A stretch of 64,000 bases of DNA, from assembly GCA_009809945.1 (NCBI GenBank), contig WTPW01000356.1, positions 351,271-415,270 of the forward strand, given 5' to 3'. Positions 1 to 11,560 of the stretch are shown one piece after another (position 1 is the first letter of the stretch; every line of letters begins with the position of its first letter). A program made the position numbers and the translations under genes. The notes under the pieces were generated by a model. That model searched no databases, was not told the DNA's origin, and saw nothing but the letters and a program-made list of their open reading frames with translations. Source of the stretch: Gigaspora margarita. Lineage: Eukaryota > Glomeromycota > Glomeromycetes > Diversisporales > Gigasporaceae.

Positions 1-240
1 CGTCATCGAATTCTATAACACCGTCGCTTCACTACAAGAATGTCATCGAATTTTACAAGAACGCCATCGCTTTACCACAAGAACATTGTCGAATTCTACA
101 AGAATGCTGTCACTTCACCACAAGAACGTCATCAAATTCTACAAGAACACTGTCGCTTCACCACAAGAACGCGTACAAGAATACCGTAAGAATGCTATAA
201 TTCTCATGAACGCGTACAAATACAAGAAAGTCATCACTTA
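1..240. repeat. 43-bp minisatellite, at least four units
   Basis: Head-to-tail copies of a 43-bp unit beginning CGTCATCGAATTCTACAAG and ending CACCACAAGAA, with a degenerate fifth unit near 172-240. The array enters from outside the window. The unit length is not a multiple of three, so it is not an in-frame peptide repeat. Confidence 0.85.
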
Positions 241-660
241 TTCTAGTACCCAATGAAACACGAACCTACAAGAAAGTAAGGGTAGTAGAATGAAAAAATA
301 ATTGAAAAAATGAAAGAACAAACAAAAAAAACCAGTACTTACCTTCTCGTACCAGTTCCGGTTCCCGAATCTCTATTTCAGGTGCCATTTTATTATTCTA
401 GCGAAACACGAACCTACAAAAAAAAATTGTTAGTGAAATGAAAAAATAAACTGAAAAATAAAAAGAACAAACAAAAAAAACCAGTACTTATCTTTTTGTA
501 CCAGTTCTGGTTCCGAAATCTCCATTCTCAGCGCTATTCCACGAAACACGAACCTGAACGAAAAAAATCACTGAAAAAATGAAAGAAAAAACTGGTACTT
601 ATCTTCTGTACCAGTTCCGGTTTCCAAATCTCCATTCCCGACGCCATTCCAGAACCCTAG
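241..660. repeat. about 150-bp tandem repeat, three degenerate units
   Basis: Three successive blocks each carry GAAACACGAACCT, an A-rich stretch, then CCAGTACTTA..TACCAGTTC and a pyrimidine-rich tail (around 255-370, 400-520 and 545-640). No coding potential is evident; short reading frames here run through the repeat. Confidence 0.75.
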
Positions 661-814
661 GTCAACCTATATGCCCAACAATATATCTGTATATTTTTAA
701 TTCTTCTAATTCCCATCAGAAAGTTGCTTCCCGTCATTCCTTATTTGCGATTGTTGTTCTTGTTCCTGAATGGCCTCTTCCGTTCTTCGGTCGTAGGTTT
801 TTGGGTTTTCTAAG

Positions 815-1590
815 TTCTAAAAGAAAAAAATACATAAAAAAAATAATTAAGTTAAAAAAAATAAATATAAAAAAAAAATAAATAAAAAAATAAATATACA
901 AAAAAACAAATAAAAAAAAATAAATGAATAAAAAAAAATTATAAAATCGAAATAAAAAATATATAAAATAAATANNNNNNNNNNNNNNNNNNNNNNNNNN
1001 NNNNNNNNNNNNNNNNNNNNNNNNNNNNNNNNNNNNNNNNNNNNNNNNNNNNNNNNNNNNNNNNNNNNNNNNNNNNNNNNNNNNNNNNNNNNNNNNNNNN
1101 NNNNNNNNNNNNNNNNNNNNNNNNNNNNNNNNNNNNNNNNNNNNNNNNNNNNNNNNNNNNNNNNNNNNNNNNNNNNNNNNNNNNNNNNNNNNNNNNNNNN
1201 NNNNNNNNNNNNNNNNNNNNNNNNNNNNNNNNNNNNNNNNNNNNNNNNNNNNNNNNNNNNNNNNNNNNNNNNNNNNNNNNNNNNNNNNNNNNNNNNNNNN
1301 NNNNNNNNNNNNNNNNNNNNNNNNNNNNNNNNNNNNNNNNNNNNNNNNNNNNNNNNNNNNNNNNNNNNNNNNNNNNNNNNNNNNNNNNNNNNNNNNNNNN
1401 NNNNNNNNNNNNNNNNNNNNNNNNNNNNNNNNNNNNNNNNNNNNNNNNNNNNNNNNNNNNNNNNNNNNNACGAAAAAAAAAAAATAAATAAATATAAAGA
1501 AAAAAAAAATCAAAAAATCGACGAAAAAAAAATTCAAAAGATCAAGGATCTAAATAAAAAAAAGATCAAGAATCAAATAAATAAATAAAA
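815..1590. other. A-rich low complexity around a 495-bp assembly gap
   Basis: Positions 975-1469 are all N. Both flanks are almost pure A/T with AAATAAATA runs, so the gap probably comes from unassembled simple repeat. The long reading frame spanning the gap is an artefact of translating N. Confidence 0.9.
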
Positions 1591-1669
1591 AAAACTACCA
1601 TAGATCAAGTGCATTACGTAATACAAGATACATCAAAGCAAAAATCTGTTTCGCGATTAATATCCATTA

Positions 1670-1880
1670 ATCGCAATATATCGGTTTTAACAAATACGAT
1701 AAAAATCGATTAATAGATATATAACGATTTATATTTATTTATGCTATATATCGATTATAGATATATATCGATATATAACTAGTTTATTGATATATATCGT
1801 TAATTTTTAATCGATATATATCGTTAATTTTTAATCGATATATATCGATTAATTGTTATATATCGATATTTATCTATATA
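1670..1880. repeat. TCGATATATATCGA dyad cluster
   Basis: Repeated palindromic blocks of the form ATCGATATATATCG and TTAATTTTTAATCG follow one another. Each can fold on itself. No flanking target duplication was found. Confidence 0.6.
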
Positions 1881-1889
1881 TAAAATTTC

Positions 1890-2500
1890 CTGATGATAAT
1901 CACAATATAGTGTTAGAGTTTAATTAGTTTGTATTGGAATTATTATGGTTTCTATCATAATTACTGTTATATACCTTACTATTCTGGTAATACATGGTAT
2001 GTGACTCACTAACACATTAATATTATCCTCAAAGATACAAAGTGCCTATAACAAATGAATCTCAATTTTTAAATTTTACTACAGAACTCACTATTTCAGT
2101 AATGATGAAAAGGTGAATTATTTTGTATAAGAATTACCATAATTTCTATCGTGAATTACTATAAAAAATTTCTGTTACAAACCTATTTGACAAATAATAT
2201 ATTTTGAAGTTGAGTTTAATCAAATTATTGTAGTTTCTATTATGAATTACTGTAAAAAATCATACAAAGCTTGAGCGCTATTCTAATAATCACAATACGG
2301 GTTAGGGATAAATTAGTTCGCATTGGAATTATTATAGTTTCTATTATAATATGTTATAAACCTTACTATTTTGGCGATATACAGTATGTAACTCACTAAT
2401 GCATATTATTATTGTTATCCATATCTCAGTTAATCCAATTTCAAAGATACAAAATGTTATAATGAATAAAACTCGATTCTTTAAAAAAAAAGCAAATTGA
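1890..2500. repeat. degenerate tandem repeat, period about 390 bp
   Basis: A block starting TAATCACAATA and containing GGAATTATTATRGTTTCTAT, then CCTTACTATTYTGG, occurs at about 1896 and again at about 2287. Weaker partial copies lie between them. Similar wording (AGTTTGCATTGG, CTGTTAC) appears inside the element at 46.7-48.3 kb beside a Helentron-like hairpin, so this may be decayed Helitron-type DNA; that link is inference. Confidence 0.5.
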
Positions 2501-2529
2501 TTGACAGCTAATTCAATAAAAAAATTCAA

Positions 2530-3300
2530 TCAACTTTGCCATATTCAAAAAGCCATAATTAGAACATGGGAAAATTTATTGTTTATAATAATATATTAAA
2601 TCTGCTGATCATTTGTATAATTTATATATTATTTATTCGTAATTGATCTATTACTATGAATTACACATACTCTTAAAAGCTAAAATTCATTTACATACTT
2701 ATACTTACCAAGCAAGCAATATAACATAATACTATATGTCATAAGGGCCATTATCGCTAACGATGTATATTAGATATAAATAATTATTGTGAATTTCTTA
2801 TGACATGTGATTATGACCATTTATGCCATTTAATTTTTACATGTGCAAAATGATTGACAAAAATGTAAAAGACACTCATAATAGACAACTAATTTTATAA
2901 TATTTGAATTTTAAAATATTACTCACTAAGCAAAAATATGCTTTTAATAAATTATAGCTAATATTTACCAAAATTTTATAGTATTGTTACAAGTGACTAT
3001 AGGCTTCAATATAGTACTTGCAATATAACACATAGTGACAGAGTTCTTTTTAGAGTCAGAGGAGATATATAATAGTGTAAAAGTAGTATATTACTTTACT
3101 ATAGCAGTTTAGTATATATTTATTAAAGAGCAAGAGTATATTTATTTGGCAAAGACTTATTTTTATTAAATATAATTTAATATTCAAGATAGATAACTAT
3201 TTCTAAACATTAGAAAAGAGGAAAGAGAAGTCTAAGTCTATTGTGCATAAGAAAAGAAAACTAGAGTTTATATATATTTTAGAAAACTAAGAAAGCTAAT
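2530..3300. other. no recognisable feature
   Basis: AT-rich DNA with no reading frame, dyad or tandem repeat that I can support. Confidence 0.6.
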
Positions 3301-3422
3301 AATAATATAATGATAAAACTATAAAACTATAAAACTGTAAAACTGTAAAACTGTAAAACTGTAAACTATAAAACTGTAAAATTGTAAAACTGTAAAACTA
3401 TAAAACCATAAAACTGTAAAAC
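3301..3422. repeat. 9-bp satellite AAAACTGTA, left half
   Basis: About a dozen head-to-tail AAAACTGTA or AAAACTATA units. The same array resumes at 4495, so one array has been split by the element at 3423-4494. Confidence 0.9.
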
Positions 3423-4294
3423 TAGTGTTCTGGCTTGAGTAAGTATTATCTAGATTACTTGCAGGTGGGCGGGTAACTTAGGTTGAATTATGTTCCACCT
3501 GAGTAGTCAACCCATGGGTTACCCACAGGTCACCCATAGGTCAACCCACAGGTCACTCACATAGGTGAGCCATATGAGTTTGTTATAAACTATATATATA
3601 GACTATATTGAATGTACATATATATTATTTTACTTATTTTATTACACCTACTATATATAAGTACCATTAAGACTTTGGGCTAACAAAATATATAGTTGAA
3701 AGCCAGGAGTTTTATCAACCCCTTTTTCTTAAAAATACTAAACATTGATTAAACCCTAATTCTGTCATTGATTACCTCATTTATCAAGCAATCAGATCCC
3801 TATGATTTTGTATTATTTCTCTGTAATCATACAACATTGTGAACAAAGTTCATGATTGAAACAAAGAATCCCAACTACACCTAAAATATACAAGGCAGAT
3901 CATTAATTGGAATAGAAATAAGAGTACAAAATAAAGCACAAAAAAATACTTATCTTAGTACCCAAAATCACTATAGCAAAACACTATGAACCTCAAGACC
4001 TGGACCAAATCTTCTACATTTCTTTCTGCCTGCCAGTTTGAAAAACTAGAAGTCTTGATTGATAGTTGTATATAGTTTAGAGTAGTTAGAAGTATTATAG
4101 ATAGTTTTAACCAATAATCTCTAATAAATACTTCCACAATGTTCTATAATCAAACCTAATTATATGAGCCAATTAACAAATTAAAAATCATTGCTAGATC
4201 TTTTTTTTTCCTAAGCCAATTTTTTTTAATTTGGTTTTCTTTTTTTTAACCTACCTTTTTTTTAAAATTTTACTTTTTTTTTTAATTTGTTACT

Positions 4295-4325
<31 letters not shown>

Positions 4326-4494
4326 AGGATTGACTATAGTTTGAATAATATACTTGCTGGTAAATTTTTTATTTTGCCTGGATTATCCATCATAGGTAAC
4401 CCATCGCCAAATTTTTTTTACTACCTAGTGTTTACCTGGGTGATCCACCTGTAAATAATCTGAGTTGGAATTTTTGTGACAGGTCAAAACACTA
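3423..4494. mobile_element. hAT-like non-autonomous transposon, 1072 bp
   Basis: The ends are imperfect inverted repeats: TAGTGTTCTGGCTTG on the left and, read in reverse complement, TAGTGTTTTGACCTG on the right, with GGTGG..CACCC subterminal blocks inside each. It is flanked by TGTAAAAC at 3415-3422 and 4495-4502, an 8-bp duplication as hAT elements make. Because the target is a satellite of that wording, part of the match could be trivial. No transposase is present; the interior includes a T-rich tract (4200-4330). Confidence 0.75.
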
Positions 4495-4555
4495 TGTAAA
4501 ACTGTAAAACTGTAAAACTATAAAACTATAAAACTGTAAAACTGTAAAACTCTAC
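4495..4555. repeat. 9-bp satellite AAAACTGTA, right half
   Basis: Continuation of the AAAACTGTA array interrupted at 3422. Confidence 0.9.
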
Positions 4556-4650
4556 TTTAATTAAGCAACCTATTCTATAACTTTTCTGTTTTCTTTAAGA
4601 ATAAACTACATAAGTTTTTGGATCTATTAATTTTCAAAATCATTAGTTAA

Positions 4651-5200
4651 TGTGATAAATTAAAATGAAATCGGATTAAAATGAAATTTTTCTATTTTTT
4701 AAGCAAAATTTTAAAATTTTTTAGGAGACATTTTTGGGGGTATTTTTAGATTTAGGGTTAGGGTTATTAATAAACAAGTACCGTATAGCGCGCCATAAAG
4801 TACCCCGGGTATTAACCAGAAAACTTGTGTTAACCACAAATAGTACCCCCCCGGGGTACTGTGTATAGTTGGAGGTACTATGTATAGGGTACTGTGTTCG
4901 GTAGGGTTGATCGATCCATTCTGAATACATATTACGGGTAGTTATTCTGGGAGAGATAGATATAGTACTCGGGTATAAATAAATTTTTAAGGCTGTGTGA
5001 ACAATATAGTACCTGGGTATATATTGATATTCAAGGCCGTTAGACTAATACAGTACCCGGGTACTAATATATGGGGGTACTATTTAATGGGGGTACTTTA
5101 TGGCGCGCTATACGGTATATGTGGGTTTTTATAGACTTTAAAGATGAGCAAGAGAGGTCCCCAGTTTCATTTTAATCTGATTTCATTTTAATCTGCCATA
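4651..5200. mobile_element. MITE with telomere-like core (copy 1), carrying a nested insert
   Basis: Inverted ends built of two tandem AGATTAAAATGAAATC-type units, about 35 bp long (left 4651-4690, right 5164-5200). The core reads TTTTGGGGGTATTTTTAG, then TTTAGGGTTAGGGTTATTA, then AATAAACAAGTA. The same core is seen at 27.4, 49.9 and 51.8 kb. Another element (4781-5115) sits inside it. Confidence 0.75.
4781..5115. mobile_element. TA-flanked MITE nested in copy 1, 335 bp
   Basis: The ends form an inverted repeat of about 26 bp starting CCGTATAGCGCGCCATAAAG. TA lies at 4779-4780 and 5116-5117, consistent with Tc1/mariner-type TA duplication. The sister element near 49.9 kb reads AATAAACAAGTATTAGTGGG without the insert, which is the empty site. 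The interior repeats CCCGGGTACT-like blocks. Confidence 0.85.
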
Positions 5201-5528
5201 GTTAATAATCTGGTTAATTACCAATTCAGATAAGATTAGTACTATAACTATATTATTACTATATTTGGAATTGGTAATAAACAAATAAATAAACAATATA
5301 TTATCAAATCTAATAATAATCTTTATTAAAAGTTTTTATACTAAGTAAGTATTATTTTTGGCTCTAAGTAAAGTTGTAGAGCAGGTTCTTATAGTTCTAC
5401 TACTAAAAATTGAACTAGTAAATAAGAAGATATAAGTATAAATATCTTTAAATATTTTTAAATTATATAAAAATTTTATATATACAGGCCAAATTCAGAT
5501 TTTGTACTATATTGTTTATATACATTCA

Positions 5529-7511
5529 TCCCTCCCATAGTCACCAAGTTGGTTGTGCCCTAATGTAGTGATTATAAAAAGGTGTGATTATAAATCTAAA
5601 CCTTTATATAATCACAGTTATATTAAAAATTATAAATGGTGATTATAAAAATTTTATTAAAAATAAAAATTTATAGTGATATTGTTTATAGTATACTTGG
5701 TTCATGGTATTGAATTAAGGCCTTAAAATATTGGATAGATGTTCTAATTAATATTAGATAATCAAAAAAAGTTTAGAAGAAGTAATCGATCAAATTGTAT
5801 ATACATAACTTATATGGTGATTGATTGAGTACTTTTTATAGTATCCAGAATTATATTCTAGATATTGCAAAATTAAGATAAATTATACCCACAATATGCA
5901 CCAGGCCAAATTAGTAGGATACCAGCCTGAATTAGCAAATAACCCAGGCAACTAGTTCGTAAAATTTATATTTAATTTTGAGTATGTGAATAGTTTGGCC
6001 AAAATTTTTATAAGCTGGCCTAAATATAAATATAAAATTAAATTTCGAACATAGTCGAAATAAAGCATATCAGCAAATATTATGGCTTTTTAGTTCCGCT
6101 GATTAATAGTTCAAATTATGTTACGATTTTTATCAGTTCTGATATTTATCTGGGAAATAACTCGATTCGAGGTGCTATATCAGAATAAAAAACTTGATAT
6201 TTGCCTGATATGCTTTATTTTGACTAGTATGTCTTGTATCATTACATTAATTTCTGCATTTAGCATGATAATATAATTCATAAAAGGAAACGTACATGCA
6301 TATCTATTGCTATTCAGCATATTACTTATACTATCTGAATAATGGATAGCAGATCAATTCAAAATGACTAACTACAAGAAAATTAATGATTACAGATAAT
6401 CTGGGTGGCAAAAAGCCGACCAAAAATTTATGAAAAAATCTAGAAATCTATCATATAAACTTTGAATATAATTTTTCTTAATACTGTATTTGCTGATCTA
6501 CTAACTATTTTTTATTCATCTAATGTTTTCTTTTTATCTATTGCAGAACAATTATTCTTGCACTTGTTCTTGCATTGCACTTGCACTTGTTCTTGCATTT
6601 TTTTATGAACTTGAGACCAATATATAAAATGCATATGTATATAAGATAAGTTCTTTGTTTTTATGTATCCAAACAAATTGTTATATTCTTTTTTCAAGTA
6701 ACCACAATGTAATCTACTTAGTTATTCTATAGAAATATTGGATTATCTGAAGTAGATCAATTGATTAGATGCTCTTGATGAGCTAAATCTGTGTAGATTT
6801 TGATTAACTAGCAATTACTCGATTGCATTTGTTCGATCTTTATTTTCTTTATGAACTTGTTAAAATGAATTAACATATATAGATTAATTATAATACCATG
6901 TGAAACAATATGTAAAAAATAGCAAGTAAACAAACCTGCTCAATAGGAAATAAATCTAATTCTATTTTAATATGATTGAACAAATTCAGAAAATCATACA
7001 TAAGCAAATCAATATTAATCTACTCTTTAACGTTAAGACAGATTCAATTAAATTGCAGATGCACATTAATTAATGTGTTATAGTAACCATATGCTTCGTG
7101 ATATTGCATATTACTCTGTTCTAGATAGTAATATGATTTAAAATAAGCCATCTGACTGAATATTGACTACTATAAAACTTATTAATAAAATTATAGTTAA
7201 TAAAAATACTATTCTGAGTTCATGTAATAAATAGTTTAAAACTCATAAAATTGTTATTAGTTTGCATTTTTATATCAGGCACCATAGAAATTTTGGTCAA
7301 TTAGACTAATTGCTTGCGTTATTTAAAAATTGGGGACTATAATGATGGTTTATTATTAATAAAATTGTTAAAAAATCAAAATTTTATGGTGATAGTGATT
7401 ATAAGCGATTTGTGACTATAATGAGGTTTTTTTTACTATGTTTAAGTACATCATACAAAATTGGGTGCTTAAATAGAGGTGTGACTATATGGGGTGTGAC
7501 TATAGGAAGGT
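5529..7511. mobile_element. element B, about 2 kb, GTGAYTATAA subterminal repeats
   Basis: The left end reads CCCTCCCATAGTCACC and the right end, in reverse complement, CCTTCCTATAGTCACACC. Both ends carry several GTGAYTATAA motifs in opposite orientation (5575-5650 left, 7388-7505 right), the layout expected of transposase-binding subterminal repeats. No transposase reading frame survives. Part of its interior (6390-6625, containing runs of TTCTTGCACTTG) is repeated at 47.63-47.86 kb. Confidence 0.5.
6054..6224. mobile_element. 171-bp TA-flanked MITE
   Basis: Terminal inverted repeat GTCRAAATAAAGCATATCAG with TA on both sides (6052-6053 and 6225-6226). It is nested within element B. Confidence 0.75.
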
Positions 7512-7599
7512 CTAACTGTATTTGTTTTAACCAAATTCCAAATATAAAAATAATGCCAATTTTATCTAAATTGGCAATTAAATTGTTTAGAGAAAGGTA

Positions 7600-8005
7600 C
7601 TGTATGTGATATAACTAAGAAGGGTCTCTATATTAAAATCTTAATATGTTCATTTTGCTCTTTTTTAAAAGTAATAGGTTCAGTATAGGTTTTAAAAAAC
7701 TTCTTTATTTTTTTAAAGATCTTGAAATTAACTTTAAATTCTTCTAAGAATTGTCTTAAATAGTAACAAGCTTTGAGTATTTGAACTTGTTTTTTTCTTT
7801 GGTTTTTACAAATTTCTTGCTTAACTAATTAATTATTTTATTAATTTGATCTTTCTATATAAAAGTCAAAATAGGTCTTGTTTAGAAAGGAATAGTTTGT
7901 TTTTTTTTAGTTAAATCTGTAAATTTGGTACCTGTTTCTAATTTAGAGTTTCAATTTTCAATATTTAGGAGTTTGATTAATACAAGTAGAAGAGTCATTT
8001 CTTTA
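7600..8005. other. no recognisable feature
   Basis: AT-rich spacer between the two copies of element A; nothing supportable seen. Confidence 0.5.
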
Positions 8006-8636
8006 TTAATTACCAATCTGGATAAGATTAGCACTATAGCTTATAATTACTATATTTGGAATTGGGAATAAACAAATATATAAACAATATATTATCAAAT
8101 CTGATAATGACCCTTATAAAAATTTTTTTTATACTAAGTAAATATTATTTTAGCTCTAAGTAAAGTTGTAGAGCAGGTTCTTATACGACTACAGATAAAA
8201 TTTCATTAAAATCAGACCAGTAGGTAAGAAGATATAAGTAAAAACATCTTTAAAATTCTTTAAATAATATAAAAATTATATATATAGACCAGATTCAGAT
8301 TTGGTAATATATTGTTTACATATGAGGAAGGTCAATAGAAAACAGGCAAATATTTTTTAAGTAAAAGTTTTTTAAACTTTAGGTTGAAATATCTTAACAA
8401 TTATCAACCCAAATCTAAAAAAGTTTTTTTATTCTAAATTTATATAGTTATAAAATTAAAATAAAAATTTTTTTATTAAATTTGATTTGATAATTGCTAA
8501 GATATAACAATTCAAATTTTTAAAAAAAGTTAATAAAAACCATTTGCCTGTTTTCTATTGACTTCACCCCATATTTGTTTTACCCCAATTCCAAATATAG
8601 AAATAGTGCTGATCTTATCTGGATTGGCAATCAACT
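8006..8636. mobile_element. inverted-repeat element A (copy 2), split by foldback C
   Basis: Left end ATTACCAATCTGGATAAG and right end, in reverse complement, TTGCCAATCCAGATAAGATC; the inverted repeats extend about 55 bp to GGAATTGGGG. The middle is interrupted at 8331-8562, close to the place where copy 1 is interrupted. Confidence 0.75.
8331..8562. mobile_element. foldback MITE C, 232 bp
   Basis: Ends GTCAATAGAAAACAGGCAAA in inverted orientation. The arms continue to pair through AAGTAAAAGTTTTTTAA and AATTATCAA almost to the centre. A relative lies at 10881-11118. Confidence 0.75.
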
Positions 8637-8858
8637 GTTTATAGTTCTACTTCTGCAAAGTGGTTCTGATTCTGGTTTACTTTTTCTGTAGAGAGAAAGC
8701 AAAACTCTGTCAGTTACTATGACATGATTTTAGTAATAACAAGACTATTGTAATATGCTAAGAAATCTTGGTTCCATTGTTTAACTAATTCTACAAGTAC
8801 AATTAAGGTTTAAGATTGAAGAGAGGAGTTTTTATTTTTAGTATATGGTTTTAATTTT

Positions 8859-10142
8859 TTTTTTTAAATTTCTTCGGGCATACACCCGAAGCCACGTGTT
8901 AGTGGTCATTTTATTTTTATTAAGGTCCTTAGTCATGGGACCCAACTGGGCCCTACATTTGTTTGTACATTTGTAATGATCTACATATGTTCATCTATTA
9001 CTAATTTGAATTTTACCGTGGCTAACCGGCTAAGCCATCCTATTTTTTTTATTCCAACCGAACCCAATCGGCTGACCCATTTACAACCAGGTGATTTAAC
9101 TGGAACTGTCCAAGTAATTCTCATTCCAACTGAACCTAATCAGCTGACCCATTTACAACTAGGGGATTTAACTGGAACTGTTCAAGTAATTCTAGAGAAG
9201 ACAACACAAACAATGGGCGAGTTCGACTGGACTCCAACCCTCGTTCCAAATTTTCTGAACATCTTTCACCCCTGAGGCTGAACAAACTGACACGAACGAG
9301 ACTATAAACCCTGTTAGAGCAAGTTACACAACATCCATCCAAGATGTCCAGAGAGCCTTCAACAAGCCAAACCCAATATGTGGCTGAGCCATCCAAACAT
9401 GGTCCTAGCATCCTAATTCAAGTCATCCATCACATGATCATGTTAGTTAATTTCCCATTCATAGGACTTGAACTGGCGACCTTCTGTAAAGAAGCGGCAA
9501 TGTCCTGGGAGCGCAACCACTATGCTAGAGTTTAGACCCAGGTTGTAGTAAACTGGGTCACCTGTGTTGAAACGGTTTACCTGGGTCAATATTTTACAAC
9601 CCGGGTCAAAATCGGGTTTAAGATCATAGAAGGGCATTCATTCGATTGGTTATAATGGTAAGAGTAATGAGGTTTTATAATGTAACTTCATCATAAAGGC
9701 TTTTAAAAATCGATTACGCTAAAATAATTAAGAAAAATAGAGCTATTTGCTCTAGACATCCGAAAGCCCACAAGGCATTCTTTACTATTAATTAAATATA
9801 AATAACCCCGTCACTATCTAATTACTATTCTGATTATAAGATCTTATAAATTAATTCTTATATGGTACCGCATATAGTTTTTGTTTGCATAGTTGACCGA
9901 ACGCTCCAATTTTTCGCACACATGGTAATCATTACTGGCATGCATATTAATCACACTTTGATCTTGTGATCTGTTCATCCAATAATTCACAGTTTGAAGA
10001 GGTTCACTTCTCTCAACTCCAGGACCAACTTATATACAACCTTTTTTCACCCGGGTCACCCAATTTCAAATCACACGGGTAACCCGAGTGACAATTTTGC
10101 ATCCGGGTCTAACCTCTACACTACGCTATAAACCCGCAGGAC
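8859..10142 (-). mobile_element. tRNA-derived SINE (copy 1), interrupted by a hAT-like MITE
   Basis: Read on the minus strand, the head carries polymerase III box A (TAGCGTAGTGG, once the insertion is discounted) and box B (AGTTCAAGTCC, plus positions 9464-9474), as in a tRNA. The opposite end is an A-rich tail (T-run at 8857-8866 on plus). Target duplications TATATGGTTTTAATTTT (8842-8858) and TATATAGTTTTAATTTT (10143-10159) differ at one base. SINE length without the insert is about 680 bp. A close relative lies at 36375-37014. Confidence 0.85.
9526..10118. mobile_element. hAT-like MITE inside the SINE head, 593 bp
   Basis: Ends TAGAGTTTAGACCCAGG and, in reverse complement, TAGAGGTTAGACCCGG, flanked by CACTATGC (9518-9525) and CACTACGC (10119-10126), an 8-bp target duplication with one difference. 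The second SINE, reading straight through CCACTACACTATCAGCCC, is the empty site. GGGTAACCCGAGTG-type motifs are clustered at both ends. Confidence 0.85.
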
Positions 10143-10339
10143 TATATAGTTTTAATTTTAAAACAAAAAAAAGGTAGAAAAATTTCTAAAACAAATAGGG
10201 TAAAATAAAAGGCTATTGCATATAACAAATTAAAGAATAAGGTTATGTTTTTGATCTGTTTTGAGAATTTCTTTCTAGGTTGCCAATTTTGTCTATTGTA
10301 ATACTTAACAAGACAATCACTATTGTAATACTATTTTAA

Positions 10340-11560
10340 TATTTTTTCTTTTATTATACAAAGTTAGTAAGCTCTATTATTTAATTTATTTTTAACAATA
10401 AAGAGTCCAATTCTTTTCTTTTCAAATTTTGCAGAGCAAAAGACTTCAATATCTTTTTTTTGTATAAAATTTGTTTCCAATTCCAAATTCTTCTTTTTAT
10501 ATCTTTGAATCAAATCTAACTTTCTGTTTCTTTTAAGATTTACTTGTATTCTCTCTGGCAATATAAAGTTGATATAGTATTCTTCAATTATATTGTAAAT
10601 ACTATCTTCTAGTGATACTTCTCTATATAGATTAGCTAGATCTATTGGAATAAAAGTTTCAATAGATAGAATAGCTTGTAGTCTATATACTAAATAAAAA
10701 GAGATATATTCTGTAGTAGCATATCATTTGGTTCTATATACAAATAATACTGTAGATATATGTGTATTCTAGTCTTTATTACTTTCTGTAACTTTTGCAA
10801 GAAAATTACAAAGTGTTCTATTTAATCATTCTACTATTCTATTTGTTTGTAGATAATAGGATAAAGAGAATATATAGAATGAGAAAGTAGAAAATGAATA
10901 AATTTTTTTTAAGTAAAAGTTTTCTTAATTTTAAAATTAAAATTTTAATAACTATCTTAATACCTTTAATAATTTTTTTTAATTAATTTAATTCAATATA
11001 ATTTCAAAATTAAAATAAAAAATTTTAACAAATTTGATTAAATAGTTGTTAAAATATTTTAATTTAAAAATTAAAAAAATTTACTAAAAATAATTATTTC
11101 TTTTTTACTGACTTATACCATATGTTTTATCAAAAACTTTTCATATAGTATTCTAACTATTATATTAACAAAATTCTTTTCATTGCTTGAGAGTATCATC
11201 TTAGGTACTCTATATCTACAAACAATTTCTTCAAAAATAAATTTTGCTAATATCTTTGTACTTGTATCTGGTATAGCCATAGTTTCTTGCCATTGAGTAA
11301 GGTAGTTAGTAGCAACAATAATATTACAACTTTTCTAATAGTTATTGGAAGAGGTCCAACTAATCTATTCCAACTTATTCAAAGGCTCTTTTTATTTAGA
11401 TAGAATAGAGAGATTACTTTCTTTTACTTTTATCTTGTTAATATATCTTACAAGAGCATATACAATTTTGAATGTCTCTATATATCTGATCCCAATAATG
11501 TTGTTCAGATATTTTATCTCTTTATCTGTTATGTAGGCAAATTTGCTTACAAAATTCATT
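10340..11560 (-). mobile_element. fossil Ty3/gypsy retrotransposon, integrase part of pol
   Basis: Several minus-strand stretches resemble the integrase core and C-terminal region of Ty3/gypsy (Metaviridae) pol proteins. They appear in collinear order but in different frames. No LTR, gag, protease or reverse transcriptase was recognised next to it. The copy is clearly old and broken, with roughly ten or more interruptions, and a foldback element has inserted into it at about 10.9-11.1 kb. Family assignment is by recollection of conserved integrase wording, not by alignment. Confidence 0.65.
10881..11118. mobile_element. foldback MITE, relative of foldback C
   Basis: AT-rich inverted arms (TTTTTTTTAAGTAAAAGTTTTC on the left, matched by the right arm read backwards) resemble the arms of 8331-8562. 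The ends are poorly defined. Confidence 0.5.

Larger units (their letters stand above)
5213..7583. mobile_element. inverted-repeat element A (copy 1), split by element B
   Basis: The left part (5213-5523) is the same sequence as 8006-8326, including TTGTAGAGCAGGTTCTTATA. The right part (7512-7583) carries the inverted partner CCAAATTCCAAATATA..TTATCTAAATTGGCAA. The 2-kb element B lies between them. No coding capacity was seen. Confidence 0.65.

Noticed and set aside
734-1537. 267-codon minus-strand frame
   Set aside because: Most of it is translated N; the remainder is Phe/Ile from poly-A/T sequence.
8976-9637. Several 60-100 codon frames on both strands
   Set aside because: They lie inside the SINE and the hAT-like MITE and follow their boundaries, not those of a gene.
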